Of a DNA stretch of 14,134 nucleotides, positions 12,042 to 14,134 are shown one piece after another. Location: positions 1 through 14,134 of the forward strand of contig PAZD01000067.1 in assembly GCA_002715405.1 (NCBI GenBank), written 5' to 3'. A program made the position numbers and the translations under genes. The DNA comes from Acidimicrobiaceae bacterium. Its GTDB lineage: Bacteria; Actinomycetota; Acidimicrobiia; Acidimicrobiales; UBA8592. Numbering within the stretch: position 1 is the stretch's first letter; every line of letters starts with the position of its first letter. The notes beneath the pieces are model-generated. The model saw only the letters and a list, made by a program, of their open reading frames with translations, was not told the origin of the DNA and ran no database searches.

Positions 12042-12064
12042 AAAGATTAAATTATTTAATCTTT
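12042..12064. terminator. Hairpin with 10-bp arms at the zinc-module gene stop
   Basis: AAAGATTAAA, loop TTA, TTTAATCTTT: perfect ten-base arms that include the stop codon (12056-12058) of the - strand gene. It is the strongest stem-loop found at a gene end in the window. Confidence 0.65.
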
Positions 12065-12601
12065 TATTATTTTACCTGATTCTTTATCCCATAATCCTAA
12101 GATTATGTTATTACTTTTATGATCGGTTGTAAGTAATTGGTTATCGTGAGTATTTAGTTTATATTCTTTGTTGTCGATGAATATTTTTCGATAGTCTTCG
12201 AACTCGTAGGTGTGGTTCTGACCGCCTACAAAATGATCATTATCTTCTCTTTTTTCTTTTTTTTTTTGTGGATTATTTCTTTTTGATGTAGATGTATTCT
12301 TGACTTCATTTATTTCTTCGATTGTAGAATGATCATTATTTTCTGGATAGATCCAGTATTTTTTTGTTTTTTTCCCTGTTTTTGAGATACATACCGGATC
12401 TTTAGGTGGTTGTTCAGTGATAAGTCCTTCCCAAAGTCTATTATTTATTTTTTTATTATGGCAAGCAATACATAGGTTACCAATTTTTTTATTCATCTTA
12501 CATTGATGGTATGGTGATCTATCACTCTTCCATTTTCTTGAATCACAGAGTAGTGGGTTATAATTTATTTCTTCAAAGATATATTTATTTCCCTCTTCCA
12601 T
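12056..12601 (-). CDS. NCLDV zinc-module protein (C..W..QC..C..H type)
   Basis: 181-aa protein. Residues 19-66 carry C19-D-S-R-K-W24, Q33-C34, C44 and C47-H48, followed by LWEGLITEQPP. This spacing recalls a Cys/His module that recurs in large eukaryotic DNA virus proteins (C-x-A-R-x-W...QC...C-x-x-H...G.I.E.PP), probably a zinc-binding element; its cellular role is not known. The middle (90-130) is Lys/Asn-rich and disordered. The C-terminal part FIDNKEYKLNTHDNQLL...ILGLWDKESGKII resembles the short strand-turn module (D/N-G/K-x-x-Y, then IG-x-W-D) that often ends such viral proteins. The AAATTTGAA box lies 24 bases before the ATG. Recognition is from memory of the motif pattern, not a search, so it is moderate. 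Confidence 0.6.
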   Translation of the reverse strand: MEEGNKYIFEEINYNPLLCDSRKWKSDRSPYHQCKMNKKIGNLCIACHNKKINNRLWEGLITEQPPKDPVCISKTGKKTKKYWIYPENNDHSTIEEINEVKNTSTSKRNNPQKKKEKREDNDHFVGGQNHTYEFEDYRKIFIDNKEYKLNTHDNQLLTTDHKSNNIILGLWDKESGKIIKD

Positions 12602-12625
12602 TTTGTTAAAAATGTTTTAAGTATA

Positions 12626-12634
12626 TTCAAATTT
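12626..12634 (-). promoter_or_regulatory. AAATTTGAA box of the zinc-module gene
   Basis: TTCAAATTT (+) reads AAATTTGAA on the - strand, preceded by a run of A, 24 bases before the ATG at 12601. Confidence 0.55.
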
Positions 12635-12712
12635 TTTTTTATTTCTAAATAATATAAAATATTTAAGGTTTATAATATCCTATATAAATATATATAAATA
12701 TATATATATCAT

Positions 12713-12785
12713 TCCCATATAGTCTAGATGGTTAGGATAGCTGGTTTTCACCCAGCCGACCCGGGTTCGAGTCCCGGTGTGGGAA
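12713..12785 (+). tRNA. tRNA-Glu (anticodon UUC)
   Basis: Full cloverleaf of 73 bases: acceptor TCCCATA pairs with TGTGGGA, anticodon arm GCTGG-TTTTCAC-CCAGC has anticodon TTC at 12747-12749, and the T arm contains GGGTTCGAGTCCC. It is very similar to eukaryotic tRNA-Glu. No CCA is encoded, so host CCA addition is needed. It reads GAA, the favoured Glu codon in an AT-rich genome. Confidence 0.95.
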
Positions 12786-12787
12786 TC

Positions 12788-12861
12788 GCCATTATAGCTC
12801 AGTTGGTTAGAGCGTCGCACTTGTAATGCGAAGGTCGTGAGTTCAACTCTCATTGATGGCT
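12788..12861 (+). tRNA. tRNA-Thr (anticodon UGU)
   Basis: The acceptor GCCATTA pairs with TGATGGC, the anticodon arm TCGCA-CTTGTAA-TGCGA has TGT at 12822-12824, and the T arm contains GAGTTCAACTCTC. It starts two bases after tRNA-Glu, implying one precursor. A T run (12861-12866) directly after could act as a pol III-type stop. It reads ACA, frequent in AT-rich genes. Confidence 0.93.
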
Positions 12862-12866
12862 TTTTT

Positions 12867-12939
12867 CTTGATATAGCTCAGTTGGTAGAGCGGAGGACTG
12901 TAGTTCCTTAGGCCGCTGGTTCGAGTCCGGCTATCAAGA
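12867..12939 (+). tRNA. tRNA-Tyr (anticodon GUA), intronless
   Basis: The acceptor CTTGATA pairs with TATCAAG, the A box is TAGCTCAGTTGG, the anticodon arm GAGGA-CTGTAGT-TCCTT has GTA at 12900-12902, and the T arm is CTGGTTCGAGTCCGG. The body closely follows eukaryotic tRNA-Tyr but lacks the intron next to the anticodon that nuclear tRNA-Tyr genes usually have. No CCA is encoded. Five bases separate it from tRNA-Thr. Confidence 0.95.
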
Positions 12940-13002
12940 CATTTAACCTATTATTATATTTTTTATTATATCTTTTTATTATATTATATATATATATATA
13001 TA

Positions 13003-13533
13003 ATGGGAAATAAACCTTCAGTAGAAAAGGGGGTCGAAACTATACAGGGAGGTGAAGAGGATGATATACCAATTGATGTTGGATCTATATCAAGTTTTGA
13101 CGGGTTATGGAAGGTTTTGGAGCCTCACATACTTCAGAATTCTGAACGGGTTTTGAATCAGAAGAAGTTAATAAAAGGGATTGATGATGAGATAGAGAAA
13201 ATATTGAAAGATATTACAGAGAATAGAAAGGAAATTGAGGAGACGCAAGAATTAGCTCGACAGATGATTTCTTTAATGGGGGATGGATTGAAGTATAAGG
13301 CTGAAAAGGCGAAGGTTTCACCAGCCGCTGCTAAAATTGAAGGGGCGAAGGTTTCACCAGCTGCTAGAATTAAAAAAGAGTTAACGATTGATACATTGGA
13401 GGATTTAGATGATGAAGATGTGAAGGAAATTACTGATTTATCACCTGATGGTAAAAGTAAATTATTTAATGAAATGGTAGAAGATAATAAGGCAATTGAA
13501 AAAGAAATAGGGGTTTTATTTAAATACCTTTAA
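13003..13533 (+). CDS. Coiled-coil protein with predicted N-myristoylation
   Basis: 176-aa protein without a known family. It begins MGNKPSV, matching the N-myristoylation signal (Gly2 with Ser6), so host N-myristoyltransferase may attach it to membranes, as happens for virion membrane proteins of large DNA viruses. Residues 50-90 form a coiled coil (NQKKLIKGIDDEIEKILKDI and following heptads). A 12-residue repeat (AKVSPAAAKIEG, then AKVSPAARIKKE; about 103-126) is Ala/Pro-rich and reads like a hinge. The end is acidic and helical. No membrane helix. Upstream is a long TA repeat just before the ATG, possibly a late-type TATA region. The AN1 gene follows with 28 bases between. Confidence 0.75.
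   Translation: MGNKPSVEKGVETIQGGEEDDIPIDVGSISSFDGLWKVLEPHILQNSERVLNQKKLIKGIDDEIEKILKDITENRKEIEETQELARQMISLMGDGLKYKAEKAKVSPAAAKIEGAKVSPAARIKKELTIDTLEDLDDEDVKEITDLSPDGKSKLFNEMVEDNKAIEKEIGVLFKYL
13308..13379 (+). repeat. 36-bp imperfect repeat coding AKVSPAA
   Basis: GGCGAAGGTTTCACCAGC occurs at 13308-13325 and at 13344-13361, a period of 36 bases, with diverged flanks. It encodes the AKVSPAA hinge of the myristoylation-motif protein. Confidence 0.8.
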
Positions 13534-13539
13534 ATTTGA
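13532..13539 (+). promoter_or_regulatory. AAATTTGA box of the AN1 gene
   Basis: AAATTTGA overlaps the stop codon of the preceding gene and lies 22 bases before the ATG. It is the only + strand gene here with the box and the same spacing as the - strand examples. Confidence 0.5.
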
Positions 13540-13561
13540 TTAAATTTTATATTGAATATTA

Positions 13562-13837
13562 ATGGGAATGGATAAAGGTTGTATTATTATTTCCGAAAAA
13601 GGAGGGGATAAGGAGCAATCATCAAAAAAAGGTAAAGGTAAGAATAAGAGGAGGTGTTATAGTTGTAATGTTCGATTATCGATGATTGAATTTAAGTGTA
13701 AGTGTGGTCATATATTTTGTCAAAAACATTTAAATGCTCATTCACACAATTGTACATTTGATTATTCAAGTGAAAGAAAGGATAAAATAGAGAAGGATAA
13801 TCCTAAAATATCTCAGAAGTTTGAAAAGATTAACTAA
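13562..13837 (+). CDS. AN1-type zinc finger protein
   Basis: 91-aa protein. Residues 32-64 match the AN1 finger exactly: C32-x2-C35, C46-x-C48, C53-x2-H56, H62-x-C64, followed by the typical F-D-Y. AN1 fingers are found in ubiquitin-related stress and proteasome-linked proteins (ZFAND/SAP type) and bind ubiquitin or ubiquitylated partners in some cases. The first 31 residues are Lys/Gly-rich and disordered; the C-terminus (70-91) is charged. No A20 finger or ubiquitin-like domain accompanies it, so it is a minimal version. MGMDKG at the start lacks the Ser/Thr at position 6, so myristoylation is not supported. It is one of several ubiquitin-linked genes in this window. Confidence 0.92.
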   Translation: MGMDKGCIIISEKGGDKEQSSKKGKGKNKRRCYSCNVRLSMIEFKCKCGHIFCQKHLNAHSHNCTFDYSSERKDKIEKDNPKISQKFEKIN

Positions 13838-14134
13838 AATAAACTCCGTCGATTAATTTAAAGGTTTCTTTAAGTATTTATTTCGGTTTTTCTATAAATT
13901 TTTACCTATTTCCTCGAGAAATTAATCGAATAGACCTTTAAGTATCAATTATACCCTTTTTTTTATTTAATTTTCTCGATGTTTTCATCCTTACGAGCAT
14001 TTTACCTTTGTAATTATACATTTCTATCGCCATAAGAGACCATAAAAATGTATCGATAAAATTAAATTCATTTTATGAGCTAAAATTCTTGAGGTAAATT
14101 AAAATCTAAAGAATAATAAATAAGTAAAATATTT
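13838..14134. other. 297-base AT-rich region without a convincing gene
   Basis: No long frame is present. Two short - strand frames occur: 31 aa from an ATG at 14033 (MAIEMYNYKGKMLVRMKTS, stop at 13938-13940), which stays open upstream for about 13 more codons, and a 15-aa frame. An 11-base inverted repeat (13849-13859 and 13919-13929) and a direct repeat CTTTAAGTAT (13868-13877 and 13936-13945) lie in the first part. The region may hold regulatory sequence, a decayed gene or a non-coding RNA; the sequence does not decide. Confidence 0.5.

Noticed and set aside
13938..14033. 31-aa - strand frame MAIEMYNYKGKMLV
   Set aside because: Too short, no box or spacing support; kept only as a possible gene remnant in the description of the terminal region.
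1..14134. CRISPR array or phage-type defence system
   Set aside because: The repeats found are all coding tandem repeats without spacers, and the gene content and tRNA type are eukaryotic-virus-like.

Overview
The window reads as a piece of a giant DNA virus genome (Nucleocytoviricota), most likely from an Imitervirales/mimivirus-like relative, although no hallmark gene (capsid, polymerase, packaging ATPase) is present to fix the lineage. The grounds are strong AT-richness, short intergenic gaps, intronless genes on both strands, eukaryote-type tRNA genes without encoded CCA, an AAATTTGA upstream motif close to the known mimivirus early box AAAATTGA, AT-rich palindromes at gene ends like the mimivirus hairpin rule, and a gene set of GT32 glycosyltransferase, 2-oxoglutarate oxygenase, RING, AN1, ubiquitin fusion and small Cys-rich proteins.

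Layout. Positions 1-4011 (+ strand) hold three coiled-coil proteins and a GT32-like glycosyltransferase; three of these four, plus the next gene on the opposite strand, carry lysine-rich tandem repeats of unrelated sequence. Positions 4030-7114 (- strand) hold a membrane-anchored Cys-rich protein, an unknown 100-aa protein, and a tight run of four genes: a 52-aa protein, a RING protein with a C-terminal UIM, a membrane-anchored 2OG-Fe(II) oxygenase and a YdjM-like membrane hydrolase. A Cys-rich gene (7169-7645, +) converges on a second RING protein. Positions 8245-12601 (- strand) hold a ubiquitin-KH-KH fusion, two unknown proteins, a HIT-like protein and a zinc-module protein; four of these five have an AAATTTGA-type box 24-34 bases before the ATG. 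Positions 12713-12939 hold tRNA-Glu(UUC), tRNA-Thr(UGU) and an intronless tRNA-Tyr(GUA). Positions 13003-13837 (+) hold a putative N-myristoylated coiled-coil protein and an AN1 zinc finger. The final 297 bases hold no convincing gene.

Themes. At least four proteins point to ubiquitin signalling: two RING fingers (one with a ubiquitin-interacting motif), an AN1 finger, and a near-canonical ubiquitin made as an N-terminal fusion to a two-KH putative RNA-binding tail. The fusion is the most unusual object here; its layout recalls cellular ubiquitin-ribosomal protein fusions. It, the HIT-like gene and parts of the third coiled-coil gene are visibly richer in G+C than their neighbours, which suggests different origin or expression-related codon choice.
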